DNA of 64,000 nucleotides, from contig JAFGHX010000087.1 of assembly GCA_016929905.1 (NCBI GenBank), positions 1 to 64,000 of the forward strand, written 5' to 3'. Position 1 is the first letter of the stretch; each line of letters opens with the position of its first letter. Positions 20,201-27,922 of this stretch are shown here, piece after piece. This DNA is from Kiritimatiellia bacterium (GTDB taxonomy: Bacteria; Verrucomicrobiota; Kiritimatiellia; JAFGHX01). The notes beneath the pieces were generated by a model, which made no database searches, was not told where the DNA came from, and saw only the letters and a list, made by a program, of their open reading frames with translations. A program made the translations under genes and the position numbers.

Positions 20201-20299
20201 TCGCGAGCCGGTCAACGCACGTCCGGCGGCGACGTCCAGAGTTTCCCGTTCGAATTCCGGGAGGCACTCGAAGCCTATTTCCGCGAGATCGGCAAGTAG
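17285..20299 (+). CDS. DUF4175-like giant membrane/coiled-coil protein
   Basis: 1004 residues from the ATG at 17285. The ribosome-binding sequence is weak, and 17252 is an alternative ATG. Two membrane segments lie near residues 33-60 and 65-85, with a third near 155-175. A beta-rich extracytoplasmic region of about 330 residues follows. From about residue 510 to 900 there is long charged coiled coil, rich in Glu, Lys, Gln and Leu. The C-terminus is Met/Gly-rich (MGQMGRMGGGSL). Proteins of this shape commonly accompany MoxR/vWA operons in PVC bacteria. A scaffold role for the vWA complex is inferred. Confidence 0.75.
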   Translation: MKRTETNENLPQSLLAQFRALEGRLFAVETLMAAAGALCGALASYLLIFGADRLGDVPRGFRMLLGLASAVCVAGFALFWLRRWGWARRDLCALARIVQRRHRALGDELLGAVELSDTARRPPNVSAALCEAAIRQVAAEAAVLDFASAVRKRLTRRLVLAALCLAALAGALGMALPQPSLNALARWALPFLSIERYTFVRLLPLPQQMIVPHGEEFAFRCRLAQTTKWRPAHMRYQCTRQVRGTAPFIEKEASVRIPGLTAPAELRVRAGDAVAWTRIRPELRPALLNLRATVERPAYLQLPPHEADVWGQELACVEGSRVTLRGEVSRDLAAAALDAGRAVPLAVTGSRFASPQLDPAELRDGLLSWTDVLGLKPRRPYPVLFRVAKDGPPFVDCPQTALYTAMLSDETLNVTVEAQDDFGVRNVAVEWEAVEPGKEGTVGVRYTETVAEGGPDAVALAGQFMLSPAELGARPGMMILFRAVAVDRFPGRNPSVSPEYRVYVLTWSQHVELLQERLDLVLEALEELTRKEEGLLEANRALDQLPDDKLAGDEAAKELEQHEQAESESAAELEKQIEAAAEIMKDALRNREFPLDTLAELSRLSETMQAIAQQEMKEAIEALQRAQADAAQRRAELAKAMENQQKILDALKNLQKKSHSLQDNVTARNFVNRLRELAGRETAIAARFKGLVEQTVGFELAELPDDLKTAVTTLQEEHDDIRKTAKYIKDDIQGYFNRTRLEPYETVHLEMEKKKLPDALESLSGTIGKNRTFLSIAGTVEWAQAFLRWAEFLAKQGCGAPAGSGAPGEMTAEQLELILRLMRLVQNEEKLRDRTRLLEEQKTTLKDYPARAGTLGGVQVDIRGELDQIDKKVGDPDSKALLLKARTAMNDAERLLRVPKTDAETIAAETEVIELLTRSAMSSAGQMSAFMQGFLAQMMGQMGRMGGGSLAGGAPDGSRPDMNGRADGGAGSSRAGQRTSGGDVQSFPFEFREALEAYFREIGK

Positions 20300-20320
20300 C
20301 GCCCGGCTTCGGCCGGGCGC
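20299..20320 (+). terminator. UUCG hairpin after the DUF4175-like gene
   Basis: A perfect 9-bp stem (GCGCCCGGC / GCCGGGCGC) with a TTCG loop begins at the last base of the stop codon. There is no T tract. A related hairpin with the same loop occurs at 23086. It may attenuate transcription between the vWA module and the secreted-protein genes. Confidence 0.45.
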
Positions 20321-20413
20321 GGACCCGCAGGGCCGCAAGGCGTGAGTCGAGGATAGAGGAGCGAGGGGTATGGCGGCGCCCGGCTCGGGCCGGGCGGCAG
20401 GGGACGGTTTCGG

Positions 20414-21430
20414 ATGAAAAGATCGTACGCGCAAGTCGCATCGAGCACGTTGAGCGTGGTCCTGCTGCTCGCGAGCGGGGCCGTGCAGGCCGTCCGCGCG
20501 CAGCGGCTCTTCTCGCGGGAGTCGGACTCCGTTTCCCCGGAGATCGAGAAGATGTACGAGCGGGGCCTCGCCTGGCTGGTCAAGAACCAGCAGAACGACG
20601 GGCAGTGGACCGGCTCGCACGGAGCGGATCCCGGTGTTGTCGGGCTGGGCGTGCTGGCTATGCTGGCGCACGGTGAAGACCCGGACTACGGCCTCTACAG
20701 CGGGCCGATCCGCAAGGGGCTGGATTACATTCTGAAGTCGGCCGACGCGAACACCGGCTATATCGGCTCTTCCATGTACAATCACGGCTTCGCCACGCTC
20801 GCCCTCGCTGAAGCCTACGGCATGACGCAGGACCAACGGCTCGGCAAGGCGCTGGAGAAGGCGGTCGGCCTCATTCTCGCGGCGCAGACGGAAAACCCGA
20901 CCGGCGCGTGGCGTTACAGTCCGACCAGCCGCGATGCGGACACCACAGTCAGCGGGGCCGTGCTCGTGGGCCTCTTTGCCGCACGCAACGCCGGTGTCGG
21001 CGTGCCCGATGCCGCCGTGGACCGCGCGCTGGACTTCTATCGCCGCTGTCAGGGCGGGGACGGCGGGTTCGGCTATACGGGCGCGGGCGGCTCCAACATG
21101 GCGCGCACCGCCATTGGCACGCTCGTCCTCGCGCTGGGCAGGCAGACGGACTCCGCGGAATTCAAGGCCGCGCTTCGCTATCTGCGCCAGCGCCTCTTCC
21201 TCATGGAAGCCAATTACCCCTACTACTACCTCTACTATGCCTCGCAGGCCTTGTTCCAGGGCAGCACGGAAGCCTGGGAGGAGTGGAACGCGTTCAATGT
21301 GCGCAGTCTGCAGACGATGCAGAACCCGGACGGAAGCTGGGCGGGTCCTCACGGTGCCGTGTTCTCGACGGCGGCGGCCCTCCTTTCGTTGGCCGTCAAC
21401 TATCGCTTCCTTCCCATCTATGAGAGGTGA
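20414..21430 (+). CDS. Exported alpha/alpha-toroid protein (prenyltransferase/squalene-oxidase repeat type)
   Basis: 338 residues with a signal peptide ending near residue 29 (AVQAVRAQ). The mature part carries several copies of the terpene-cyclase-type repeat, for example AWLVKNQQNDGQW, TGAWRYSP, GDGGFGYTG and MQNPDGSW. No DxDD or other cyclase catalytic motif is seen, so it is probably a binding toroid rather than an enzyme. It follows the DUF4175-like gene and precedes two other exported proteins on the same strand, and may work with them in the envelope. Confidence 0.8.
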   Translation: MKRSYAQVASSTLSVVLLLASGAVQAVRAQRLFSRESDSVSPEIEKMYERGLAWLVKNQQNDGQWTGSHGADPGVVGLGVLAMLAHGEDPDYGLYSGPIRKGLDYILKSADANTGYIGSSMYNHGFATLALAEAYGMTQDQRLGKALEKAVGLILAAQTENPTGAWRYSPTSRDADTTVSGAVLVGLFAARNAGVGVPDAAVDRALDFYRRCQGGDGGFGYTGAGGSNMARTAIGTLVLALGRQTDSAEFKAALRYLRQRLFLMEANYPYYYLYYASQALFQGSTEAWEEWNAFNVRSLQTMQNPDGSWAGPHGAVFSTAAALLSLAVNYRFLPIYER

Positions 21431-21447
21431 CGCTTGGCCGGATGCCG

Positions 21448-21497
21448 CCCGCCTTCGCCAAGGCTACGGCGGGTCTCCGCCTTCCGCGGCGGGCGGA
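21448..21497. repeat. Double hairpin of CCCGCC/GGCGGG type
   Basis: Two adjacent stem-loops. The first (21448-21473) has arms CCCGCC and GGCGGG around TTCGCCAAGGCTAC. The second (about 21476-21497) has arms TCCGCC and GGCGGA. It lies between two exported-protein genes. Related GC-rich palindromes occur at 920-945 and 46430-46460. Confidence 0.45.
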
Positions 21498-21516
21498 CCT
21501 TGGGCGCGGCGAGATG

Positions 21517-21551
21517 CCGAATAACGAATAGCCGATAACGAACAACGAACG
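21517..21551 (+). repeat. Heptanucleotide array ACGAATA
   Basis: Five 7-nt units (CCGAATA, ACGAATA, GCCGATA, ACGAACA, ACGAACG) run directly into the ribosome-binding sequence AAGGAG at 21552-21557 of the next gene. The unit length matches the GAAACT and CCATCAA arrays but the sequence is unrelated. Confidence 0.7.
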
Positions 21552-21561
21552 AAGGAGCATC

Positions 21562-23022
21562 ATGACAACACACGCTTGCCGATACCGCGGCCCGTGCCTT
21601 GCGCTGGCCTTGCACGTGACCTTCTCCGCGTTGTGCGGGGCACAGATCCAGTTCGGCATCGGGGAGGTGGAACCCGAAGAGGGCGACCGCGTGGAGATTG
21701 TGGTGCCCGAGCCCGGGCCGCGCGGCCGCGACCCGGCCGGCGCGCCGGGCAGCGATCACCTGTTGCGTTTTCTGAACGGGGACGTGATGCACGGCCGACT
21801 GATTTCGGCCGAGGCCGGCAAGCTCCTCAACTGGATGAACCCGCATGCGGCGGCGCCGATCGCATTTGACCTGAGGAACGTGGCCGAGATCGTGCTGGGT
21901 GGCGAAGGCGACAACGGTGCGGCGGCGGCCACGCTCAGCCGCGTGCGGCTGTCGAACGGCGATCAGCTCGTCGGGGAAATCGTCGAGATGACCGCTAAAG
22001 AGCTCGTGTTGGATACCGGGTATGCGGGCCGCATCACCATCCGGCGCCCCGTCATGGCCGCGATTTACCCGAATATCAGTAAGACGACCCACGTCTACGA
22101 AGGGCCCGCCCGCGCGGAGGACTGGGTCGTGAAGGCGCCGGGCCAGTCTGCGCAGGTGGATTTCAAGAAGAAGGCTTTCTACGTGACCGGGCATGGCGCC
22201 ACGATCGGGCGGAACCTGGACCTGCCCGACGTCGCACTGATCGAGTGGGAACTCGGCTGGCGCGTTCAGCCGCAGCTCTATATCTATCTGTACACGGACA
22301 ATATTCGAGGCTACAACTGCAACGCCTACGCCCTGCGCATGGAGAGCCAGCGCTTCTATCTCTATCACCAGACGCGCCAGACCGGAACACACCACCTCGG
22401 CAACGCCGAGGTGGAGGGGTTGATCGCGAAGGGAAAGGCTCGCATCGCCGTGATGGTGGACAGGCCCAAGAAACAGATTTCCCTGAAGGTCGACGGCGTG
22501 CTCGTCAAGCAGTGGACGGATACTCAGGATTTTGCCGGCCTCGGGCGCGGGCTGATGTTCCACGCGCGAAGTGCCGGCGAGATGAGGATCTCGGATATCC
22601 GCGTCTCGAAATGGGACGGCTCTCTGGGTGCGTCGCCCGTCATGGAGGACGAAGCGGAGCAGGACCGAATCCGGTTCGTGAACGAAGACAGGGTCTCCGG
22701 CGAGATGAAAGGGATCCGGCGCGGCAAGATTACCTTCGAAACCGACTACGCGCCGCTGACCGTGCCGCTCGACCGGGTCGTGGTCGTGCTCTTGAAGAGT
22801 GACGGGCGCGAACTGGCCAGGCGGAACGCGGGCGATATCCGCGCCCATTTCCGGCACGGCGGCCGCGTGACGCTGGACATGCGCGGGCTTGAGAACGGCG
22901 TGCTCAGCGGGGAGAGCGAGAACTTCGGCAAGGCCGACTTCCAGCTTGGCGCGTTCCGACGGCTCTCTGTGAACGTCTATCGGGAAGGCGGAGAGGAGAG
23001 CGCGCTCGGCGGAGATTGGTAG
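21562..23022 (+). CDS. Exported protein with probable lectin-like (LamG/concanavalin) domain
   Basis: 486 residues. The signal peptide ends near residue 28. Two SH3-like or Sm-like beta segments (LLRFLNGDVMHGRLI and RVRLSNGDQLVGEIVEM) resemble each other, and a third (RIRFVNEDRVSGEMKGI) follows near residue 375. Residues about 180-365 have the beta-sandwich pattern of concanavalin-like domains, ending FHARSAGEMRISDIRVS. The internal repetition of the 'NGD...GEI' motif is clear. No catalytic residues are recognisable. The ribosome-binding site AAGGAG is strong. Confidence 0.65.
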   Translation: MTTHACRYRGPCLALALHVTFSALCGAQIQFGIGEVEPEEGDRVEIVVPEPGPRGRDPAGAPGSDHLLRFLNGDVMHGRLISAEAGKLLNWMNPHAAAPIAFDLRNVAEIVLGGEGDNGAAAATLSRVRLSNGDQLVGEIVEMTAKELVLDTGYAGRITIRRPVMAAIYPNISKTTHVYEGPARAEDWVVKAPGQSAQVDFKKKAFYVTGHGATIGRNLDLPDVALIEWELGWRVQPQLYIYLYTDNIRGYNCNAYALRMESQRFYLYHQTRQTGTHHLGNAEVEGLIAKGKARIAVMVDRPKKQISLKVDGVLVKQWTDTQDFAGLGRGLMFHARSAGEMRISDIRVSKWDGSLGASPVMEDEAEQDRIRFVNEDRVSGEMKGIRRGKITFETDYAPLTVPLDRVVVVLLKSDGRELARRNAGDIRAHFRHGGRVTLDMRGLENGVLSGESENFGKADFQLGAFRRLSVNVYREGGEESALGGDW

Positions 23023-23085
23023 CCGGGCGCCGGGGCAGGGGCGTAATCGAGGCCGGCGGAGCGAGGATCGGGGTTGGGGGCGGTG

Positions 23086-23101
23086 CCCGGCTTCGGCCGG
23101 G
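23086..23101 (+). terminator. CCCGGC-TTCG-GCCGGG hairpin
   Basis: A 6-bp stem with a TTCG loop between the lectin-like and PDZ genes. The surrounding 23025-23101 resembles 20300-20400 (shared GTAATCGAGG/GTGAGTCGAGG and GGAGCGAGG blocks), so the hairpin is part of a short dispersed repeat and may have no dedicated terminator role. Confidence 0.35.
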
Positions 23102-23131
23102 GAGGGGCCCGGGATTCGGAGAGCGGTGGCT

Positions 23132-23887
23132 ATGTCGACGAAGTGCTCGACGAGGTCGATGATCAGGGCCGGTTGCGTTGCGGGGCTCGTGCTGCTGCTG
23201 GCGTGCCCGGTCGCCCGGGCCGCGTGGCTCCGACGCAAGAGCGGGGAGGCCGCGATCCCCGGGCTTGTCCAGGACCTGGGCGCTGCGAAGTGGGCGAAGC
23301 GGGAGCAGGCACAGCAGCAGCTGATTCGGATGGGCGAGGAGCACCTCGACGCCGTGCTGAGGCACGGGCTCGAGACGCTCGTGAGCAGCAAGGACCCCGA
23401 GATCCTGTTCCGCACGCGCGCCGTCGTCGAACAACTCGTCGGTGCCTACATCTTTCAGGAAGAACGCGGCTTCCTCGGCGTGACCCTTTCACACCTGCCG
23501 GTCACCGTTGAGCTCGACGGCCGAAGCTGGAAGGCGATCGAAATCACCGAGGTCTTCGCCGATTCCGCCGCCGAGAAGCACGGCATCAAGGCCGGCAGCC
23601 GCATTCTCGAGATCGACGGGCACACGTGCGGGCCGCAGTTCGGGGTGAAGGAAATCGTCGAGCACATCTCGAACAAGAAGCCCGGCAGCACCATCATGCT
23701 GGTATGCTCCGTGGAGAACCGGAAAACGTCGAACGTGGTGACGCTCGGCGTGCGGCCATGGTTCCCGAACGACCCCCCGATCGAGGTGCGGCGCAAGGCG
23801 TTTGTCGACGAATGGCTGATGGAGAACCTCGTCAAGACCATGGCCCGGCTCGGGGTCGAGAAGGAAGAGAAGCCCGGCAAGCGCTGA
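23132..23887 (+). CDS. Exported PDZ-domain protein
   Basis: 251 residues from the ATG at 23132 (GGAG at a suitable distance; a GTG six bases upstream is possible). The signal peptide ends about residue 31 (CPVARAA). A helical stretch follows, then a PDZ domain near residues 110-205 with GFLGVTLSHL, AEKHGIKAGSRILEIDG and GSTIMLVC. No protease domain is attached, so it likely binds peptides or C-termini. It is the last gene of the plus-strand run that starts at MoxR, and pairs naturally with the two exported proteins before it. Confidence 0.8.
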   Translation: MSTKCSTRSMIRAGCVAGLVLLLACPVARAAWLRRKSGEAAIPGLVQDLGAAKWAKREQAQQQLIRMGEEHLDAVLRHGLETLVSSKDPEILFRTRAVVEQLVGAYIFQEERGFLGVTLSHLPVTVELDGRSWKAIEITEVFADSAAEKHGIKAGSRILEIDGHTCGPQFGVKEIVEHISNKKPGSTIMLVCSVENRKTSNVVTLGVRPWFPNDPPIEVRRKAFVDEWLMENLVKTMARLGVEKEEKPGKR

Positions 23888-23909
23888 CGATGCGTGCCGC
23901 CGGAGGTGG

Positions 23910-23947
23910 CCGGGCCTTCGGCCCGGGGAAAGCGGCGAGACGCCGCT
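23910..23947. terminator. Two hairpins between converging genes
   Basis: CCGGGCC-TTC-GGCCCGG at 23910-23926 and AGCGGCG-AGA-CGCCGCT at 23931-23947. They fill the 60-base gap between the PDZ gene and the 3' end of the PAP2 gene on the other strand, the usual place for a bidirectional terminator. Only a short TCT follows. Confidence 0.55.
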
Positions 23948-23948
23948 T

Positions 23949-25115
23949 CTACTTTGGAGTCTCGGACTCACGCACGACCACGCTTTCCCAGGCGGTCCGA
24001 ACAGCGTTGGTCTGCACGCGGACGGCGCCGCGTGGCGCCTGCAGCACGATTCGGGCCGGCGCGCCCGGTACGAGCGCGACCTGCGTCGTGCCGCCCAGAT
24101 TCAGGAACAGTCCTCTCCGCCGTGCGGCATAGTCCACACGCGTCGCGTCGCCCTCGGCCGTGACGTCCAGCGTCACCGCAACGCGGCTGCCCGGCCACCC
24201 ATGCCCGCGCCAGTCCGCCGCCACGCTCAGGGGGGCGGCGCCCGGCGCGGCGGGCAGCAACTCGATGTCGCCCGCCGCGCAATACACGGTCAACACCAGG
24301 TTGGTCGACGCCTCCCGCTTCGGGACGCGATCGACGCGCGAATCGGCGTAGGGCGAAGCCAGCAGGCCGCCTACCGCAAGCGCCAATACCAGAACGGAGG
24401 CGGCAAGCGCGCGCAGGCTCCCGCGCGGGGGCGAACCCGGCGTCGTGAGGCCGAGCAGCACGTGATGGCAGAACAGGGCGGCCAGGTATACGAAGCCCGC
24501 CGACCATAACACGTCCGAAGCGAAGTGCCGGCCCTGGACGATCCGGGTCAGCCCCATCAACAGCCCCGAGGCGAGGCCCAGACCCAGCAGGGCCCGGGCC
24601 GGCCCGGGCCGGCGCCGCCGCAGGAGCGGGTGCAGCACGAGCAGCGCGAACCCGGCCGCCGCGTGGCCGGACGGGAACGATTTGGCCTCCGTGTCCCTCC
24701 CCTTGACCCAGAGCGGGTGGTAGTCGGCTTTGCCGCCGAACGCCTTGATCTCCGAGGGACGCGGGCGGCCCCAATGCTCCTTGAAAACCGAGTTGCACAG
24801 AAAACTGGGGCCCAGGATCAGGGCCAGCACAACGGCGAGCAGCTCCAGCCGCCAGGCGGGCCGGCCGTCGCGTCGAAGCGCGAGCGCATGCCACAGACCG
24901 CCCCCGATCGCCGCGGTGACGAACAGCCAGCCGCCGTACCGATACAGGAAGAGCCAGGGCTGCGTCTTGGCCAGAAACCAGCCCCGGTCCGGATGGTAGA
25001 ACCGGTGGCTGATCGTCAGGTCCAGATCGGTCAGCCAGAAGGGCAGGGACAGGAGCAACAGTCCCGCCACCGTCAGGCCGGCCTCCCGCCAGAATGATTT
25101 CAGCCCCGTCTTCAT
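23949..25115 (-). CDS. PAP2-family phosphatase with C-terminal beta domain
   Basis: 388 residues. The first 250 form a PAP2 membrane phosphatase with about six membrane segments and the three-part active site KEHWGRPRP, SFPSGHAA and RIVQGRHFASDV, which carries the catalytic His residues. Such enzymes remove phosphate from membrane lipids such as undecaprenyl pyrophosphate, lipid A or phosphatidic acid at the outer face. About 125 extra residues at the C-terminus form a soluble beta-rich domain not usual in the family. GGAG precedes the ATG at 25115. It is a single gene. Confidence 0.88.
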   Translation of the reverse strand: MKTGLKSFWREAGLTVAGLLLLSLPFWLTDLDLTISHRFYHPDRGWFLAKTQPWLFLYRYGGWLFVTAAIGGGLWHALALRRDGRPAWRLELLAVVLALILGPSFLCNSVFKEHWGRPRPSEIKAFGGKADYHPLWVKGRDTEAKSFPSGHAAAGFALLVLHPLLRRRRPGPARALLGLGLASGLLMGLTRIVQGRHFASDVLWSAGFVYLAALFCHHVLLGLTTPGSPPRGSLRALAASVLVLALAVGGLLASPYADSRVDRVPKREASTNLVLTVYCAAGDIELLPAAPGAAPLSVAADWRGHGWPGSRVAVTLDVTAEGDATRVDYAARRRGLFLNLGGTTQVALVPGAPARIVLQAPRGAVRVQTNAVRTAWESVVVRESETPK

Positions 25116-25305
25116 CTCCGCTGTCTCCGTGCGCCCCCGCGGGTTCGACAGAGCTTACGACAAAGCCGGCGACAAAGGAATTCCGATCTTCGCGCCGGGC
25201 CGGCGCCGGAATCCGCGAGCAGGACTCGGGACCTCGGATGGTTCTCCTGCCCGCGGTGCCGCGCACAGCGCTGCAGGCGGGTGGCTGCCGCCGGCGTGAT
25301 TGATG

Positions 25306-25334
25306 TTGTGCTGGCGCCCTATTTGCCTTATGGT
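25306..25334 (+). promoter_or_regulatory. Candidate promoter for the efflux operon
   Basis: TTGTGC at 25306-25311, a 17-base spacer, and TATGGT at 25329-25334. It is the best sigma70-type match in the 351-base gap (25116-25466) between the divergent PAP2 and TolC genes. I see no repressor gene or clear operator palindrome in the rest of that gap. Confidence 0.35.
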
Positions 25335-25466
25335 ATGCGGTCTGATGGCGTGTCCGCCTCGTAGCGCTTGTCGCACGGCCGGCTCCGCATGCGGGCCGGG
25401 GGCGGGCAGGCGCGCACCTCGCTGAGGGGAGTTGGACGCACGACACTAGGGCGCAGTGGGGCAGCC

Positions 25467-26807
25467 ATGCGAATGCCGAGACATACTCTGTGGCCATACG
25501 GGATGGGGGCGGTCTGTATCGCCTTTGCCTGCGCGGCCGGGGAGGAGCCGCCTGCCCGGGCGCCGCGCTACACGCTGGAAGATCTGGTGCGCATCGGCCT
25601 GGAACGCGGGTTCGCCCCGCGCGTGGCCGCACAGGATGAGTCGGCCGCGCAGGCGGTGGTGAAGCGCGCTGCGGCTCAAGCGTATCCCCATCTCTCCCTC
25701 AACGGTGCCTATACACGCCTGGACGAGGTGCCCGAGGTGGAATTCCAGGGCATGACGATCGAGATGGGGGTGCTCGACAGCTACGCGGCCTCTGCCGACG
25801 CGAGTCAGACCCTCTATTCAGGCGGGACCGTGCGCGCGGCCATTCGTGCGGCCCGGCTGGCACGCGAGTATGCCGCGCAGGGCACCGCCCATGTGCGGGC
25901 CGGCTTGCTCCGGGATATTCGGGGCGGGTTTTACACTGTGCTGCTGGCCGGGGAGGTCGTCTCGGTCCGCGAGCAGGCCGTGGGCCAGCTCGAAGGGCTT
26001 GTTGCGCAGACCCGGGCGCGGGTCGAACAGAAGACGGCGGCCGAGTTCGAGTTGCTGGGCGCGGCCACCAAGCTGGCCAACGAGCGCACCCGTCTGGTTC
26101 AGGCCCGAAACCGGCTGGCCGTGTCCAAGGGGCACATGCGCAACCTGGTGAATCTGGAGGCGGCCGACTTCGAGGCGGACGGCGCGCTGCGATATGAGCC
26201 CGTCGAGGCAACGCAGGACGACCTGCGCCGGCAGGCGCTTGACGCCCGGGCGGATCTGAGGCAGCTGCGGCTGCTCGGACAGATGCTCGCGTTGGACGTA
26301 TTCGCGGCGCGCGCGGCCTACAAGCCGACGCTGCGCGCCGTCGCGTCCTACTACGGAAACAACACGGCCAACCCGTTCGCCGCCGGCGATCTCGAGTGGC
26401 ATTGGACCGTCGGCGCCGTCGTGGAGTGGGAAGTCTTCGATGGGGGCAGGCGCGCGGGGACCGTGGCCGAGAAGGCGGCGGAGGTCGAAAAGGCGCGCAT
26501 CCGCCTGGAGCAGGCGGAGCAGGCCGCCGCGCTCGAGATCGAAATCGCCTATCTCGACATGAGGCACGCGCGGGAGTCCGTCGCCGCCGCGCGGGAGGCC
26601 GTCCGCCTGGCCGAACAGGGCCTGCTGATTGCCTCGACGCGGCTGCAGAACGGACTCTCCACCTACCTGGAGTATTCGGATGCCAGCCTGGAACTGAGCA
26701 CGGCCCGCATCGCGCGGCTGCAGGCGTTGCGCGACCACCTCGACGCCGCGGCGCGACTGCGGTATGCGAGCGGCGCCGACTCCGGTGCGCGGACCGAAGA
26801 GGAATAG
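25467..26807 (+). CDS. TolC-type outer-membrane efflux protein
   Basis: 446 residues from the ATG at 25467, with a signal peptide ending around AFACAAGEE. The mature protein has the two structural repeats of outer-membrane efflux proteins, seen as long Ala/Glu/Arg-rich helices (AQAVVKRAAAQAYPHLSLNG, QTLYSGGTVRAAIRAARLA, VFDGGRRAGTVAEKAAEVEK). It would form the trimeric export channel. It is the first gene of a three-gene operon, nine bases before the adaptor. Confidence 0.9.
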   Translation: MRMPRHTLWPYGMGAVCIAFACAAGEEPPARAPRYTLEDLVRIGLERGFAPRVAAQDESAAQAVVKRAAAQAYPHLSLNGAYTRLDEVPEVEFQGMTIEMGVLDSYAASADASQTLYSGGTVRAAIRAARLAREYAAQGTAHVRAGLLRDIRGGFYTVLLAGEVVSVREQAVGQLEGLVAQTRARVEQKTAAEFELLGAATKLANERTRLVQARNRLAVSKGHMRNLVNLEAADFEADGALRYEPVEATQDDLRRQALDARADLRQLRLLGQMLALDVFAARAAYKPTLRAVASYYGNNTANPFAAGDLEWHWTVGAVVEWEVFDGGRRAGTVAEKAAEVEKARIRLEQAEQAAALEIEIAYLDMRHARESVAAAREAVRLAEQGLLIASTRLQNGLSTYLEYSDASLELSTARIARLQALRDHLDAAARLRYASGADSGARTEEE

Positions 26808-26816
26808 GGCGCACAT

Positions 26817-27905
26817 ATGAAAAGAGCAAAAACAACAGCGGTAATCGTCGTGCTGGCGCTGGCGTTGGCACTGGGGGCCTTGGTGGCCTGGAAGATCGTC
26901 AAACGGGGCGCCGAGCGTACGGCCCCGTCCATAGCCGATATTCACGCCGAACGCGGCGTGCCCGTCCGTGTCGAAACGCCGGTCCGCACCAATCTGGTCG
27001 ACTTCCTCGCACTCGACGGGACGGTGGCGCCCAACGAGACGGCAACCGTCATGGCCCAGATCGACGCGCGCGTGCTGCGCGTGCATGTCGAGGAGGGCGA
27101 CGAGGTGTTCGCTGGCGAGTCGCCCACCTTGCTCGTGGAACTGGAGCGGGACCGGCTCCAGGCCAATCTCGCCGCCGCGCAGAGCGCGTTCGAAGACGCG
27201 AAGGTGACGTTGGCGCGCGTGAATGCACTGCTGGAACAGGGCGCCGCCTCCCAACAGGACGTCGACCGCGCCGCCGTTGCTTTCAAACTGGCCCAGGCTC
27301 AATTCGTAGCCATGGAACAGGACCTGGCGCATACCCGCATCCATGCCCCGATCGGCGGAATCGTCGCCCACAAACTCGTCGATCCCGGCATGGTGACCTC
27401 GAAGGGCATGCCGCTCATTGTTCTCGTGGATGTCTCCCGGCTGCGTATGGACATGCAGGTGCCCGAAAGCCGGATTCAGGCGGTGGCCAAGGGCATGCCC
27501 TGCCGCCTCGTGTTCGACGCCTATCCCGACGCGCCGGCGCTGGATGCCGAAATCGCCAGCGTCAACCCCGCTGTCGACCCGGCTTCGCGTATGCTGAAGG
27601 CGACCTGTTACCTCCAGCACCCGCCCTTTAAGCTTGTGCCCGGCATGCATGGCACCGTGCAGGTCGTCAGGAACAGCCGCGAAGACGTGCTGGCGGTCGG
27701 GCGGGCCGCCGTCATCGACGTCGACGGGGCGCCCGCGGTCTTTGTTGTCGACACCGGCGAGACGGCGAAGCGGCGCTTTGTCGAACTCGGCATCGAGACG
27801 GACGGCATCGTCGAAGTGCGGGCCGGCCTGACCGGGAACGAGCAGGTCGTTGTCGACGGACACAAGCAGATCGCCGACGGAACGAAGGTCAGCGTCGTAC
27901 AGTAG
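26817..27905 (+). CDS. RND efflux periplasmic adaptor (membrane fusion protein)
   Basis: 362 residues. An N-terminal membrane anchor (residues 7-26) is followed by a biotinyl-lipoyl-like half (ARVLRVHVEEGDEVFAGESP), an alpha hairpin of about 70 residues, the second lipoyl half (TRIHAPIGGIVAHKLVDPG), a beta barrel and the membrane-proximal domain. This order is standard for HlyD/AcrA-type adaptors. It bridges the TolC and RND proteins encoded on either side. Confidence 0.93.
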   Translation: MKRAKTTAVIVVLALALALGALVAWKIVKRGAERTAPSIADIHAERGVPVRVETPVRTNLVDFLALDGTVAPNETATVMAQIDARVLRVHVEEGDEVFAGESPTLLVELERDRLQANLAAAQSAFEDAKVTLARVNALLEQGAASQQDVDRAAVAFKLAQAQFVAMEQDLAHTRIHAPIGGIVAHKLVDPGMVTSKGMPLIVLVDVSRLRMDMQVPESRIQAVAKGMPCRLVFDAYPDAPALDAEIASVNPAVDPASRMLKATCYLQHPPFKLVPGMHGTVQVVRNSREDVLAVGRAAVIDVDGAPAVFVVDTGETAKRRFVELGIETDGIVEVRAGLTGNEQVVVDGHKQIADGTKVSVVQ

Positions 27906-27922
27906 ATCCGGTGGAAGGTTGA